DNA of 64,000 bases from Gaeumannomyces sp. JS-464 (GCA_002197995.1 NGZR01000004.1:620001-684000); one strand, 5' to 3'; counted from the stretch's first letter, positions 1-10,452 are shown. The notes: generated by a model from the letters alone, not told the origin. Made by a program: numbers and translations.

Positions 1-399
1 GGACTGTGTCCAATCTTCCGTTATTCATGCTTGCCGCTCCGGTGTTGTTCATTCTTCTCAAGTCAGGTTGGGAGTTTCTATGGGCACCTCGGGAAACCCC
101 ACAGCCGGGGGGGAGGGATACCACGAGCCACGACGCCGCCAAGTATAGCGGTGAAGGCCTTGTACGAAGCATGGCTGCGGCGCAAGTGCTGCTGGCAACC
201 ATGGCCTCTGACGAGCTATCACGTCCAGATCATCACGCGTCTCTCCTCTGCATACCCTGTCTGGTACTGGTGGCTAGCAAAGCACCTCGCGGGTGAGGAT
301 GGAAGGCCGACAGGCTTCGCGAAAGGATTCGTCGTGTTCATGATCATGTATGCCGCCATCCAGGGCGTGCTATTTTCGTCGTTTCTTCCTCCGGCATAA
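1..399 (+). CDS. GPI18: GPI mannosyltransferase 2 (PIG-V/Gpi18), C-terminal fragment
   Basis: Only the last 130 or so codons are in the window; the gene begins upstream. Gpi18/PIG-V adds the second mannose to the GPI anchor precursor in the ER lumen and is a polytopic membrane protein. The visible sequence has a membrane segment (SNLPLFMLAAPVLFILLKSG), then AAQVLLATMA, TSYHVQIITRLSSAYPVWYW and a final hydrophobic stretch ending in SFLPPA, which I recognise as the typical PIG-V C terminus. The first part reads in frame 3 and the part from about base 207 in frame 1. No intron fits between ATMA and LTSYHVQ, so one extra base near 204-208 breaks the frame, probably a sequencing error. The stop is TAA at 397-399. 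The family call rests on remembered motifs. Confidence 0.7.
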   Translation, partial: GLCPIFRYSCLPLRCCSFFSSQVGSFYGHLGKPHSRGGGIPRATTPPSIAVKALYEAWLRRKCCWQPWPLTSYHVQIITRLSSAYPVWYWWLAKHLAGEDGRPTGFAKGFVVFMIMYAAIQGVLFSSFLPPA

Positions 400-1095
400 G
401 TACCACGCTGCCAACTTCGATGTCTATCCCTCAACTAATTTCGCATGTTTTACTTTTTGCACTTTCTTTTTTGGACATTGGATGGCAGTCAGCCCGACAC
501 CACAAATCACTAGAGCCAAATCGGTAGGAGCTCGGAACAATTTCTTTCAGCCTCAGCCCATGTAGAACAACCTAGTTGGTACCTGCACGGTATCAACACA
601 TGATCTAAAGTCTACCTGCATTTGTCACAGCCGCAACTCTTTACGGTTTATTTGATGCCTGGTAGGCCCGGAGCAGGCGCGAGAGCGGAGTTTTGGATCA
701 GACTGAACCGCTGATTGGCACGTCTCGCTCTATATGACGGAGGAGTTAGAGGCTGCCCAATCAGCTCAAGGATGGGGGACAGTGTCGGTTTGCGGACAAG
801 GCTGAAAGCTGGCTGCTTTTTGATACATGAGAAGTGACAGGTCAGGACAGCATGCGTGTGCCTTGGCTGTTTCCTTACATCTAATGGAGGCCTGCCGCTT
901 CTGACCTGATTCTATCCCATCAATCTGGTACCTAGGTAATTATCTCATCGGTGCTACGTTTACAGACGGCTACAAACGGGTCTCCCCCACCAAGCCTCCT
1001 CATCTGGTGGTTTCCATGCCAAACGCCAAACCGCCGATAACCATCACGCATGCAACACCTGTGGCAAGAGGTAGGCTGTTTGCCCCACCGTCGCC
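400..1095. other. Intergenic, no gene seen
   Basis: This is the spacer between the GPI18 stop and the first proposed exon of the YTH gene. It should hold the GPI18 3' UTR and the YTH promoter. I see no conserved reading frame, repeat or RNA gene. Confidence 0.5.
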
Positions 1096-4000
1096 ATGTG
1101 GCCAAACAACCAGAACTACTTCACTCCGTACTTCAACCCGTTTGTGGTCCCATGGCTCTACGGAGATGCCCAGACTCAGGAACAGGCTTGCACCGACTCG
1201 CTGTATGATTCCTCGTTTGAGCTCCAGCCGTATTTCCAACCTCCGGTGCACGACTACGCCCACATGGAGCAAACGGCGGACATTCCCACGTGCCCTCGTG
1301 CCATGCGCAGCCTTGGGCCATGGCAAGAAACGCCGAGAAGGCGACTGAAGAAGAAGGTAACGATATGATTCATCACAGTGCCGCCAATTTGGAGTTGCCC
1401 TACAGTCAACCGTGGGCCAAGTTTCATCTCCCCTCCAGTTCGGCGCTTCCAGCCCGTTCTTTCCCACTCTATACCTTCCTACCTATACAGGTCCACGACT
1501 CCTTCCTTCCTTCCAAGACCCAACGCCTGGGTGCCCTTCCTCTAGACACTGATACCACCTGCAACTCGTCCCTCTTCCCTAATCTCCCATGTTCCCGTCC
1601 TGAATTCTGTTTGGCCGTCTCTCGCGGGAGCTGGCATGTTCGGCGCCGGTGCGATGAGCAACTTGCAATTTGACTGACGGCTCCCCCTCCAGTCCAACGG
1701 CCACCAGAGAAACATGGGGCAGCATTTAAACAGCTCTTCGCTGCCCGCTCAGAGCAGCCCCGACTCTGCAAACTTCGTTGACCTCACAACGGCGTCCTCA
1801 CCGTCACTCCCGGAAGTTGCATCTCAAGCTGCCAGCCAGCTGTCGCTAGAAGCCCGAGCTGCAGCCCTGAAGGAGCAGGTTAAGAAGAATCGGCAGAAGG
1901 CAGTCGAGTCTGTGCAATCTGGTGTCGACGAGAGTTCTCCAGTGCCTCTAAAGGCCAACACGTCCATCCATCCCACCAAATCCCCGCAGCATCAGGCCCT
2001 CAACAAGACGGCGAAAAAGGAGATTGCTGACCTGGTGGCCGAGATTCAAGCTGCCATGAAGGGGGATGGGAAGGGAAGAGACATGACATTGGGCACCGTA
2101 TCCGCCAAGGGCAAAGACCGGCCCGCTGAAGCACAAGACACGTCTCCGGCCAGACAACCGAACGCAGAGAAGTCGGCCGATCTCCGCAGGACTCAACAGC
2201 TAAAGAAGACCTACAAAACAAGCCAGGCTCCCAATACAATTGCTCGTCCTGAGCGCAACGGGCACGGCACCATGAGCAGGCCCAACCCAGATCGCCGGCA
2301 GGGGCAAGGAAAAGAACTTGAGGACAAGACTGCAATCACGCCTCCCTCTGGACACCGATCAGGTGGCTCGAGCTCCAAAACGGATGGTGGAGAGCCAAAG
2401 GGCGACAGCCTCAATACACGTGATCCGACTCAGCATCAAGATCAACACACAGAGACGCCCGCTGAGGCCCGGGGCACATCGCTCGGCCAAATCCACCGTG
2501 ATAAGATTCAAGATGCAAGGTCGGCAACGGGCAAGGAGAATATGCGCCTGAGAAGCGATGATGCAACGGAGAAGGCCCATGGCATACGTCCGGCGATGCC
2601 GGGACCTGGCAGCCTGCCGCCTAAGCCCACAAGGGTGGTCGATACCGCGCACAAGCCAGCACTCCTCGAGGGCGAGGTGGTATCGATCACCATACCTTCT
2701 ACTGGCTCCTCCAGCGAGCAGCAAGATGTCATCATGTGGCTGGAACGCTCTGGATACTATGACAAGGCCACCAGGGATGAAGCCGCCAAACGACCGGTAG
2801 TATCGATCAACATACCTCCTACGAACTCTCCCAGCGAACAGCAAGATGTCGTCGCGTGGCTGCAACGCTCCGGGTACTATGACGAGGCCACTAGGGCTCC
2901 CGTCGTCGAGCGTTGGCACAAGCTAGTTGAGGTGGAAACCTTGAAGGCCAAACTCCTCCAAGATGATCAAAATTCTGGCTTTGTCTTTCGCCCCAAAACA
3001 TCGACCCAGTCTGACACTGCCGCGCCAGCTATCACACCTGTGGACCTTGATCCACCAACCCCGGGCCCAGCTGCCCCCAGTCCGTCCCTGCCCAAGAAGC
3101 CGGTAGCTCATACCGAGCTGAAGAATACATCGACGAGCATTCACCGCCGGGACTATGGTCTCAAGGAGCGCGAGTTCAAACGCAGGCGGGATCGAGACAG
3201 CCGCTCTGTGAGCCCGCGACGATCCCGGACCCTGACTCCAGGAGCTAGCCGGCCCTCATATCGGGACTATGATCGCCCTCGCTCGCCCCTATCTCGAAGT
3301 CGTCACCATGATCTTTTCTGGGACAGAGACTGGGACAGGGACTGGGACAGAGACGGGGGCAGGAATTGGGACCGCGGCCGGAGCCGCTCGCCAATTCCTC
3401 GGGGCCCTCGAGCACAGACTGCCACACACTCACGCTACGGTTCAGGAGGTAGATCTTCTCGCGACAACAGGACCAGTGACCACAATGAATCGGCACTCAA
3501 AGTCAATCGCAAGGTGGATTTGGGACGCCCCGGAGGTACGTTTTCCATGACTAATCTCTCTGAGCTGACTGATAGACACTATTGTGAATGTCTAGAAGCT
3601 TTTGCAGCAGCCGTATCCGCCTCACCTCACCTAGGTTGCGTCATATCATGCATCCACCACCAAACCACTCCCCGTCTACTCCCCAAGCAGCCTCTCTACC
3701 TTTTACCCATCACTCTGGCCCTAAAAACAAGAAACACCGCCCCAAGCTGACTGTTTCTTTTACTCATCTTTGGTTTATGGGGTTGGTTGTTTCAGAAAAT
3801 GCTAACATGTCTCCTGGCCCCTAAGAGACCCGGTTTTTTGTCATCAAGTCGTTCAACGAGGCCAACATACACACATCCATCAAAGAGGTACCGTATTCTT
3901 TAGCCAGCTCCTATTAGCAGCTGCATCCGGCCTATTGTTTGGTGCTGACTGGTTTAATCTCCATGCATTTTAGGGGCTTTGGACAACTCAGCCTCACAAC

Positions 4001-4660
4001 GCGAAACCGTTGACCGAAGCGTATACCAAGAGCAAGAATGTGTTGCTCTTCTTCTCCGTCAATGACTCTAGTGCATTCCAAGGCTACGTATGTATTCCCA
4101 GATATGTCAGACAGAGGTTTTCAGGCACTGACATGAGGTCGTCGCCGACAACACTCCAGGCACGGATGTGCGGCAAACCGGACGCCACTCTAGATCAGTA
4201 AGTTATCCTTTCCATCACCACTTCGACTGCTCCTTCGCAACAGTCGGTATGACTCGATGCCAGCAACACGGCGGGATTTTGGGATCCTGTGAATCAATAA
4301 GGGGAGAGAGGCTGACTTGGCACCACATCATGCAGACCTGACTGGATGGACATAGCTCAGAGGCAGTCATCGCCTCCCTTCCGTGTCAAGTGGCTCAACA
4401 CGACTCCCATCAGCTTTAACCACGTGAGACACCTGCGCAACCCGCTGAACAAGAACCTCTCCATCCAGATTGGCAAGGACGGCCAGGAGATCGCAGAGAC
4501 AACGGCAATCGCCCTTCTTGAGTTGATGGAGACTCCGATTAATGAGCGCAAGGGCCAATGGGTCAGCCCCTCGGCATTCGCGGTGGACTGGAACAAACGG
4601 AAGAGGAGCCACGAGGACGACGGTAGCCGCAGCCTCTTGTCTCGGATCACGAGAGACTAA
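1096..4660 (+). CDS. YTH-domain protein (putative m6A reader)
   Basis: Six exons: 1096-1356, 1693-3535, 3826-3887, 3974-4087, 4160-4197, 4336-4660, giving about 880 aa. All introns are GT-AG and phases agree; the 290-base intron ends GCTAACATG...CTAAG. The C-terminal part is a YTH domain: TRFFVIKSFNEANIH, then GLWTTQP, VLLFFSVNDSSAFQGY, ARMCGKPDATLDQ, PDWMD, FRVKWLN and NPLNKNLSIQIGKDGQEI. The Trp of GLW and of PDW match the methyl-adenosine cage of YTHDC1-type readers (family knowledge). The long N-terminal part is disordered. It holds a duplicated 40-residue unit and an arginine-rich stretch with repeated RDWD and RSRSP, like a nuclear RNA-processing factor. The first exon (MWPNNQNYFTPYF...) is inferred from phase and composition; otherwise translation could start at the ATG at 1714. 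Targets are unknown. Confidence 0.85.
2677..2910 (+). repeat. Tandem 120-base duplication inside the YTH gene
   Basis: Two adjacent copies begin near 2677 and 2797. Each encodes VVSI(T/N)IP, a Ser-rich linker, SEQQDV, then WL-x-RSGYYD-(K/E)-ATR. The copies differ at many third positions but keep WL, RSGYYD and ATR, which suggests an old duplication under protein-level constraint. The WLxRSGYYDxATR core probably forms a short helical binding element; its function is unknown. Confidence 0.7.
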
Positions 4661-4904
4661 AGCAGCAAGAGCAAGGACAAGGACTTTTACGATGAGAGCG
4701 AGTCGAGCCCGAAGTCTTCCGAGGTGGGAAAACGAATACGTGGTGGAGGCGATTGCGATGCTTTTTGCTGGAAGATTTTTGGGCCTGGGAGCAAGAGCAC
4801 ATAACTGGAAACTGTCACCGAAGGGAGATGCCGCTCTGCCAGCCTCGGCTGAGTAGGCACAGGGACACGGGAGACGAAGTGCCGGGGAAACGTTATGTCT
4901 TGTA

Positions 4905-5452
4905 GCTTTTTAAGTCGGACGTTGCGCTAAGCTTTCAAAATACTAAAATACAAATTCTCAAACGTTTAAACAGAGGAAGATAGCTGCACAGCTTACAATA
5001 TTTATTAAACTCATTTTTATGCATTAATTTAAACCTCATTTAGTTTTCAACTTTCCGGAGTGTATTCTTTCGCGTTATATAATTTTTTTGGCTGAAGAAA
5101 TTTGGGCTTATCGAATACTTCGCAATTTAAAGCTGGGTTTGCAATAATTTTTTGTAGGAGGAATAAGCTTATTGTTTCCTTTCTCCCAGAGATATCTGGT
5201 TGCATATTCGTTTTAACCGGGGAAATTTCGTTTATTTTTTTTTTTTATTTTTTTTTTATTTTTTAAAAATTTTCACTTTTAAAACCATTTCTGTTTTAGA
5301 AAATTACTATATATATTTATAAGTAAAAGTGGGAAATCGACGGTTTACGCTCGTACGTGTTTTTATATGCAAAGCTGGCTTAAACAGCATTTCTTTGCTA
5401 GTGAACCCCAAATTTATTCTCTAGTTAAAGCTTGTTTTTACACAACTACTAT
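4905..5452. other. AT-rich island between convergent genes
   Basis: About 550 bases dominated by A and T, with T runs near 5234-5270, in an otherwise GC-rich region. It lies between the 3' ends of the YTH gene (+) and PEX20 (-). It could be fused AT-rich 3' UTRs, a decayed repeat hit by RIP, or a small boundary or origin-like element. I see no reading frame and no intact transposon. Its right edge coincides with the end of the open extension of PEX20. Confidence 0.6.
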
Positions 5453-5650
5453 CTACTCGTACATTCCAGTGGACGGGAAGAGCTTGGCGAGGCCGATGGC
5501 CTCCTCTGCGCTGTCTCTAAGTTCCTGCGGGGAGGCGGGCTGGCCGGGCGGCGGTGACGGCGGCGGTGGGAGCGATGGGCGCGGCTGGGCGGCTGTGGGC
5601 GGTTCCCACATCTCGGTCGTCATCTCGTGCGGCCGGACGGGCCGGCGCCG
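5453..5650 (-). other. PEX20: In-frame open extension past the PEX20 stop
   Basis: After the PEX20 TGA the same frame runs 65 codons without a stop to TAG at 5455-5453. The extension contains HEMTTEMWEPP, a proline-rich stretch, ELRDSAEEAIGLAKLF and PSTGMYE. It has the coding composition of the gene body, and the sequence turns AT-rich exactly at its end. It could be true PEX20 C terminus behind a substitution error, a stop-codon readthrough product (UGA-CGG is a known leaky context), or a spliced 3' exon, although no good short intron is visible. There is no C-terminal PTS1 tripeptide. Confidence 0.5.
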
Positions 5651-6711
5651 TCAATGACCGCCGTGGGTCGACTCCCCCTGGGCCTGGGCGTCGGAGGCGC
5701 TGGGGCTGGGGCTGGGGCCGGAGACCACCGGCTCCAGGGTCGCCGCGTCCACGAAGTTGGTCTGGGCGGCGTCGACGACGATGGTCCCGGCCTCGATGCC
5801 GCGCATGAGCAGCGCAAACTGGGACCGCTCAAAGAGCGGCACGTTCCCGATCGCGCCGACCACCTGGCCGGCCACGGCGCGGAGCTCCGGGTCGCCGCCC
5901 GTGCCCTGGGGCTGCTCCGTGGCGGGCTGGGGCTCGTCTTGGAGGCGCTGCTCCTCCTGGCGGTCCACGAGCCCCTCCAAGCTGGCCCGCTGCTCCTGCT
6001 CGGCCGCCTCGGCCTCCTCGTCCACCTCGGCGTCCGGCCCGTACGCCTGGTCCCACTCGCTCATGGCCTCTTGGAACTCCTCATCGTACTGGCGGAAGGC
6101 GGCATCGAACCGGGCCCTCTCTGCCTCGGCCAAGAGCGGGTCGACTGGGGCCACGGGGGCAGGCGCCGGGCGGACCGCTCCGCCGATGAAGGACTGGTCG
6201 TGGTTGGCCAGCAGGTAAGACGGCGCCGGCACTTGGTGAGGCCGGTGAAGGATTTGGCCCTGGGCCGGCAGGAAAGCGGTGTTGGCCGCTGGGATCTCGG
6301 CGCCCCTGGCCATGGTGGCCGCCATGGCTGCGTATTCCGCAGCCCACGACGCTCCCGGGCGCGCGGCTCCTTGCGCGTGCTGGAACGTATTGGCGGGCTG
6401 GGGGGCGGGCTGGAGGGCGGCGGCCAGGTGGGCGGGCGGGAGGATGGGCACGTGGTCCAGCTGCGGGCCATGACCGTGGAACTCTGCGAAGCGGGCCTCG
6501 TCGCGGATGTTGGCCCCGTGCGTGTTGGAGCGGAAGGTCTGGCTGGGATTAGTACAGTCACGACGTTGACTGGATATGGAAAGAATGGGTAACATACGTC
6601 TGAGCCCTGGGCTGGCTGGATTGTCCGGAATCGGCTCTCCTCTCCGCCGCGCGACAGGTGGTCCTGCACGTGCTTCAGGGGGTTGGACGGGCCGCACATC
6701 TGGTCGGACAT
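5651..6711 (-). CDS. PEX20: Peroxin 20 (PTS2 import co-receptor)
   Basis: Two exons on the minus strand, 6711-6598 and 6538-5651, with an intron GTATGT...TACTAAT...CAG, giving 333 aa. PEX20 works with the receptor PEX7 to import PTS2 proteins into the peroxisome matrix. The N terminus MSDQMCGPSNPL has the conserved Cys of the CGPSNPL motif, which in PEX5/PEX20 proteins is ubiquitinated for receptor recycling. SWAAEYAAM is a WxxxF/Y-type element expected to bind PEX14 or PEX13. Near the C terminus FERSQFALLMRGIEAGTIVV matches the PEX7-binding region of PEX18/20/21. The annotated stop is TGA at 5653-5651 followed by CGG. The same frame stays open for 65 more codons (see the next entry), so the real C terminus is uncertain. 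Confidence 0.88.
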
Positions 6712-7019
6712 CTTGCTTACTCTGTGCTTTGATGATAAGTCGTTAGTCTTGGTCTGTTAAGGATGGGAAGAACTGGATCTAGCCAAAAGGTTGCCCAAGC
6801 CGCAGATGGCGGCTCTGGCTGCAAGTAAATGGCCCCTGCGTGGCTATAAGTGATTGGGGGATTGGGAGGACTGAGGAATTCTTGGAGGATGGTGTCAGAC
6901 AGATGAGCTCAGCTTGAGGAACGACGTAGCAAAACCAGGTGATTTGAAGAGCAAAAAGGGCGTTTGAGCTCGAACAAGGCGTCTAGAGGAGGAAAGAGAC
7001 AGATATTTAAACAAGAGAT

Positions 7020-7470
7020 AGGCAGCTAAGTTAAGCAAGAAAAGGAGGGGCCAACTTGGGGAAGGTGGGAGCAAGGAATTTGAATGATGCAAAGGGGAAA
7101 CGTGAGTGACGAGGAAGGAAGCAGTTTTGGAAGGAAGAAAGAAAAAAAAAGAAAAGGAGGAAAAAGGGGGCAACTTGGACCAGGAAGGGACAGGCAATTT
7201 GAAATGGGGGGAAAAGTGGCAGCTTGGGCGGGAAAGATGGCAGGCGACTTGACCCAGAAAAGAGGAGCTATTTGAGCAAAGAATCGACTATGTGGCAGGT
7301 GTTTTGAGTGAGGAATAGGATGTGGACTGAGCGTGGAAGAATCAGAAAACTGCGAGGATAAAGGGGAACAGGCGACATGTTTCCTGGGCAAGGAAGAGAA
7401 CATGCGGCTTGGCCAATGGGGAACATGGACGACTTGAAAGAGCGGCCGAGTTACTTGACCCTGTAGCCGC
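7020..7470. repeat. Degenerate purine-rich short repeats
   Basis: A plus-strand purine-rich stretch in which variants of GCAACTTGG, GCGACTTGACC and GCGGCTTGGCC recur roughly every 25-60 bases, separated by GGAAGG/GGGAAA runs. No conserved protein frame is evident on either strand. It forms the left part of the repeat-rich 6.7-11.2 kb segment upstream of PEX20. Confidence 0.45.
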
Positions 7471-7839
7471 CTGGTAGATGGGTACCTATGTATCTGCATC
7501 TTGAGTGTGGGGGCGCCGAAGGGTATATACGAGCCTGGCAGCTTGGAGGATATGTTTCAAGGAACAGAACAAAAGAACAAGGGGGCTAATGACTTCAGGC
7601 AGGAAGAAAAGGGGCAACGTCAACGAGGAGCGAGCCGCTCAACACTGCCGTCGACTGAGGAGGGAGAGAGGTACACACTTCTTGATATTAGGAGCGTGGC
7701 ATGGGCTGTTGAAAGGACTTCAGAGGATGGTATTGGATGGATGAGCCGGCCTGGAGGGTGTGTATCTTTAACGAGCGAAGGAAGAAAATGAGAGACCTGC
7801 GAGAGTGTTAGCATCCATCTAACAGTGTTTAAGGGCTAG

Positions 7840-8345
7840 GTCGCTCAGAGCCATGGCCGACTTGGTGGTACATACCTACTGCTTACCCGAGGGAATATGA
7901 AAGACGTGGGAGAATAATGCCGGATAGAGATCGAGCCTGAGAGAGCCGGTAGGCAAAGTGATGTGCCGGACAAAGATCGATGTTGAGAAAGATGGCGCGT
8001 GATGTGGAGATGTTACCAGCCTTCTTAAAAACAGCGATCAGTGGCCGAGCTGCTTGGCCGACTTGAATATGTAGCTGGAGATGTAGCTGCTGCTTCCTGA
8101 TGAGTATGAAGGGCGTGAGAGGATAATGCCGGATAAAGATTGAGCCCGAGAGAGCCGATAGGCGAAGTGATGTGCCAACCAAAAATCGTGCTTGCAAGAC
8201 AGCAGGCGATGCGGCGTGCCGGACGAATATCAAGCCTGAGAGAGACAGCAGGCGATAGGGCGATGTTACAGGGGTCGAGCTACTTGGTTGACTTCGAGAT
8301 GCAGCTACTGCTTCCGAGGCTTTAGAAGAGTGTGGGGGTGGTGTC
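7840..8345. repeat. Tandem repeats of about 200-230 bases
   Basis: Two full copies and a partial third. Marker sequences GCCGACTTGGTGG...CTACTGCTTA (near 7856), GCCGACTTGAATATG...CTGCTGCTTCC (near 8059) and GTTGACTTCGAGATG...CTACTGCTTCC (near 8288) set the period. Each of the first two is followed by GGATAATGCCGGATA-type sequence and GAGAGAGCCG(G/A)TAGGC. On the minus strand 8368-7883 is open for 161 codons and shows a diverged LSxSGxIFxRH motif three times, so a coding role is possible but unproven. Confidence 0.6.
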
Positions 8346-8500
8346 CGATGAAGATAGGGGCCAGGCAATGAATCGTTCGCGCGTGAGGACGAGGCTGCGA
8401 GGAAGATCTAACACTCGGCGGCCTGAACGAGAGTTAGCAGGCTTTTCCGCGCGCCAGGGGCTGGTATTTAGTTTGGTACTGTCGCGAGAACGGAGAATAC

Positions 8501-9660
8501 GTACCATTTGGCTAGCGGGGGTTGAATTTATGTTGATGAATAGGGCGGCTGGAGACTGAATACGGCCGGGAGAAGGGCGAGGCTGTGAGGAAAAGTCCAC
8601 GGTCGGCGGCCTAAGCGAAGGTAAGAGGCTTTTCTCTCGCGCGCGCCAACGACAGCAGTTAAGAAATTACTATCAGTAGGTTAGGAAATACGCACTCTCT
8701 ATCTGCTAGGATTTTTGAGATGATACCGGATGAGATGCGAGGGCTGGAGGAGAAAAAGGCCTGGCGAAAGGACGAGGCTATCGCGGCTGGCAAGCTGAAT
8801 TGGGTTTTTAGCCATCACCAACGCGCGCCTTAGGAATAGAGGGAAAAAATATTATCATCGGCTTGGGAAGTACTTACTCTTCGTTCTCCAAGATTTTTGA
8901 GACAGTATCGAGCGAATTGCGCGGGCTAGAGGATAGGATAGGTGGCGTTAGAGGACGAGGCAGCGAGGAGAAGATCGCGGTCGTCGGCTTAGGCAGCTTC
9001 TTTCTGCTTTTTCTCAACGCGCGCCATCTACGCCCAAACGAAAAAATCGTAGGAAGCACGGGAAGTACTTACTCTTTGTGGCCTAAGACTTTCGTGATGG
9101 TGTCGAACGTATAGCGCGGCCTAGAGGTTGCAATGGGTGGTGTCAAAGATTGCGGTCGGCAGGCCAAAGCACCATTCTTGACCTTCTCTCCACGGACGCA
9201 ATCCCCAGTCAAGTGAAAAAATGTCATGTGCTTGGGAAGTACATACTCTTCGTGCCTTAAGATTTTGGTGATGGTATCGAGCGTGTTGCGCGGGCTACGT
9301 GATAAAATGGTTGTTAAGGCTTCTGAAGCAAGTGACGGGCAGCGACTGGAATACATGTTAGCAGCTTTTTCTACCCACGGCCATCATTCGGAGACGAAAA
9401 AGACGATCATCAGCTAGGACAAGACGTACCCTTCGTGTCCTAAGACTTTGGTGATGGTATCGAAAGCGTTGGGCGGCCTGGAGGATAAAATATGTTCTTG
9501 CGGTGGAGGAGGAGATTCAAGGAAAAGGCAGCGGCCGGCGACCTCGGTGGACATTAGCAGTCTTCTTCAAGGAGCCCACCATCGGGGGCCGAATATCGAC
9601 ATATCGTGAACACGGGAAAATACATACCGACCCTATCCAAGAGCCTAGGAGATGCACACG
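8501..9660 (-). repeat. Tandem exon-plus-intron repeat array, period about 175-195 bases
   Basis: Six 48-base blocks lie at 8501-8548, 8696-8743, 8878-8925, 9073-9120, 9247-9294 and 9430-9477, with a shorter related block at 9632-9660. On the minus strand each block follows a pyrimidine-AG acceptor (CTCTAG, CTCCAG or CACGTAG) and precedes a donor (GTAAGT, GTATGT, GTACGT, GTGCGT or GTATTC). The spacers of 126-147 bases are themselves related, sharing ACTTCCCAAGC-like 5' ends and GCGCGC segments. The repeating unit is therefore one exon with one intron. It may be an expanding gene or a satellite that happens to carry splice signals. Confidence 0.7.
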
Positions 9661-10452
9661 CTGGAGAGGGATGGCTGGCGGCTGGGCGATGTGCAGGTCA
9701 GGCTTGTTGATGGATCTTACGAGGATTCTAGCAAGGAAACGCGCGAGGCGACCTGGATGAAAGTTAGCAACCTTAGAATGTTCCGTGTCTGCGGCTGGAC
9801 AACTCGAAATCATCGTCTACATGATGAATACCTGTCCCTTGGATGGAGGGGTTTGGGGGTTTGGAATAGCGGGATAGGTTGGGCTGGAGGAGAACAGGCT
9901 AGGTTGGAGGGCGAGTAGAACAAGTTGAAGGGAGAGTCTCCGAGAAACGGAGAAAAGAAGGGGGCTTGAACGAGCGTTGAAAGCTTCAAGCAGATGATGC
10001 TCAACACTATCGCGGACTTGGGGATACGTACAACTTACTTGAAAGGCCTTGGAAGACCTGGGCGAGGATGGCGGCGGCTGGACGGTCTTTGAAATGAGCC
10101 AGAGAGAACAAGGTCAGTAGCCTTCTCAGCAAGTAATACTCAACACTATCTCGACTTGATAGATACGTACTGGCTGGCGCAAGGGGCCGAACAAGAGCTG
10201 GGAGGGGCGGAAGGGTGCGGGGTGGCTGCAGAAGAGGCTGATGATGGTGGGGGATAGAAGGAGACTAGGCGGGGAGGCAAAACGCGTGCAGGAGATTCTT
10301 GTTTCCCTGGTAGCCAGGGAAGCTCGTGCGCGCGGGACACCGGGCTGCCAGCCGACCCAACCAGGTGCGAGGCAGGTGCTATCAGGGCAAAGGACCCCCG
10401 CCGGTCGACCCCCCTGGGGCAAGAGGATAGATAGCTCCGGCAACAATAACAC
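8512..10452 (-). CDS. Putative multi-microexon gene encoding 16-residue repeats (5' end unresolved)
   Basis: I recognise no family. Proposed minus-strand exons: 10452-10171, 10077-10039, 9883-9832, 9752-9721, 9660-9632, 9477-9430, 9294-9247, 9120-9073, 8925-8878, 8743-8696, 8548-8512. All introns are GT-AG, several have CTAAC/CTGAC-like branch sites, and phases join without a stop until TAG at 8514-8512 (711 bases, 237 codons). Five consecutive 48-base exons, all in the same phase, encode successive copies of a 16-residue unit: PPNAFDTITKVLGHE, PRNTLDTITKILRHE, PRYTFDTITKVLGHK, PRNSLDTVSKILENE, PRISSGIISKILADR. Third-position differences between copies support coding. The fifth exon has an alternative upstream acceptor that would add 17 in-frame codons. 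No in-frame ATG occurs in the first block, so true first exons are missing or the transcript is non-coding. Confidence 0.4.

Noticed and set aside
4905..5452. Mitochondrial DNA insertion (AT-rich)
   Set aside because: No mitochondrial gene fragment or tRNA could be recognised in it.
8501..9660. CRISPR-like array (regular repeats with spacers)
   Set aside because: The spacers are related to each other, the repeats are diverged and carry splice sites, and the genome is eukaryotic.
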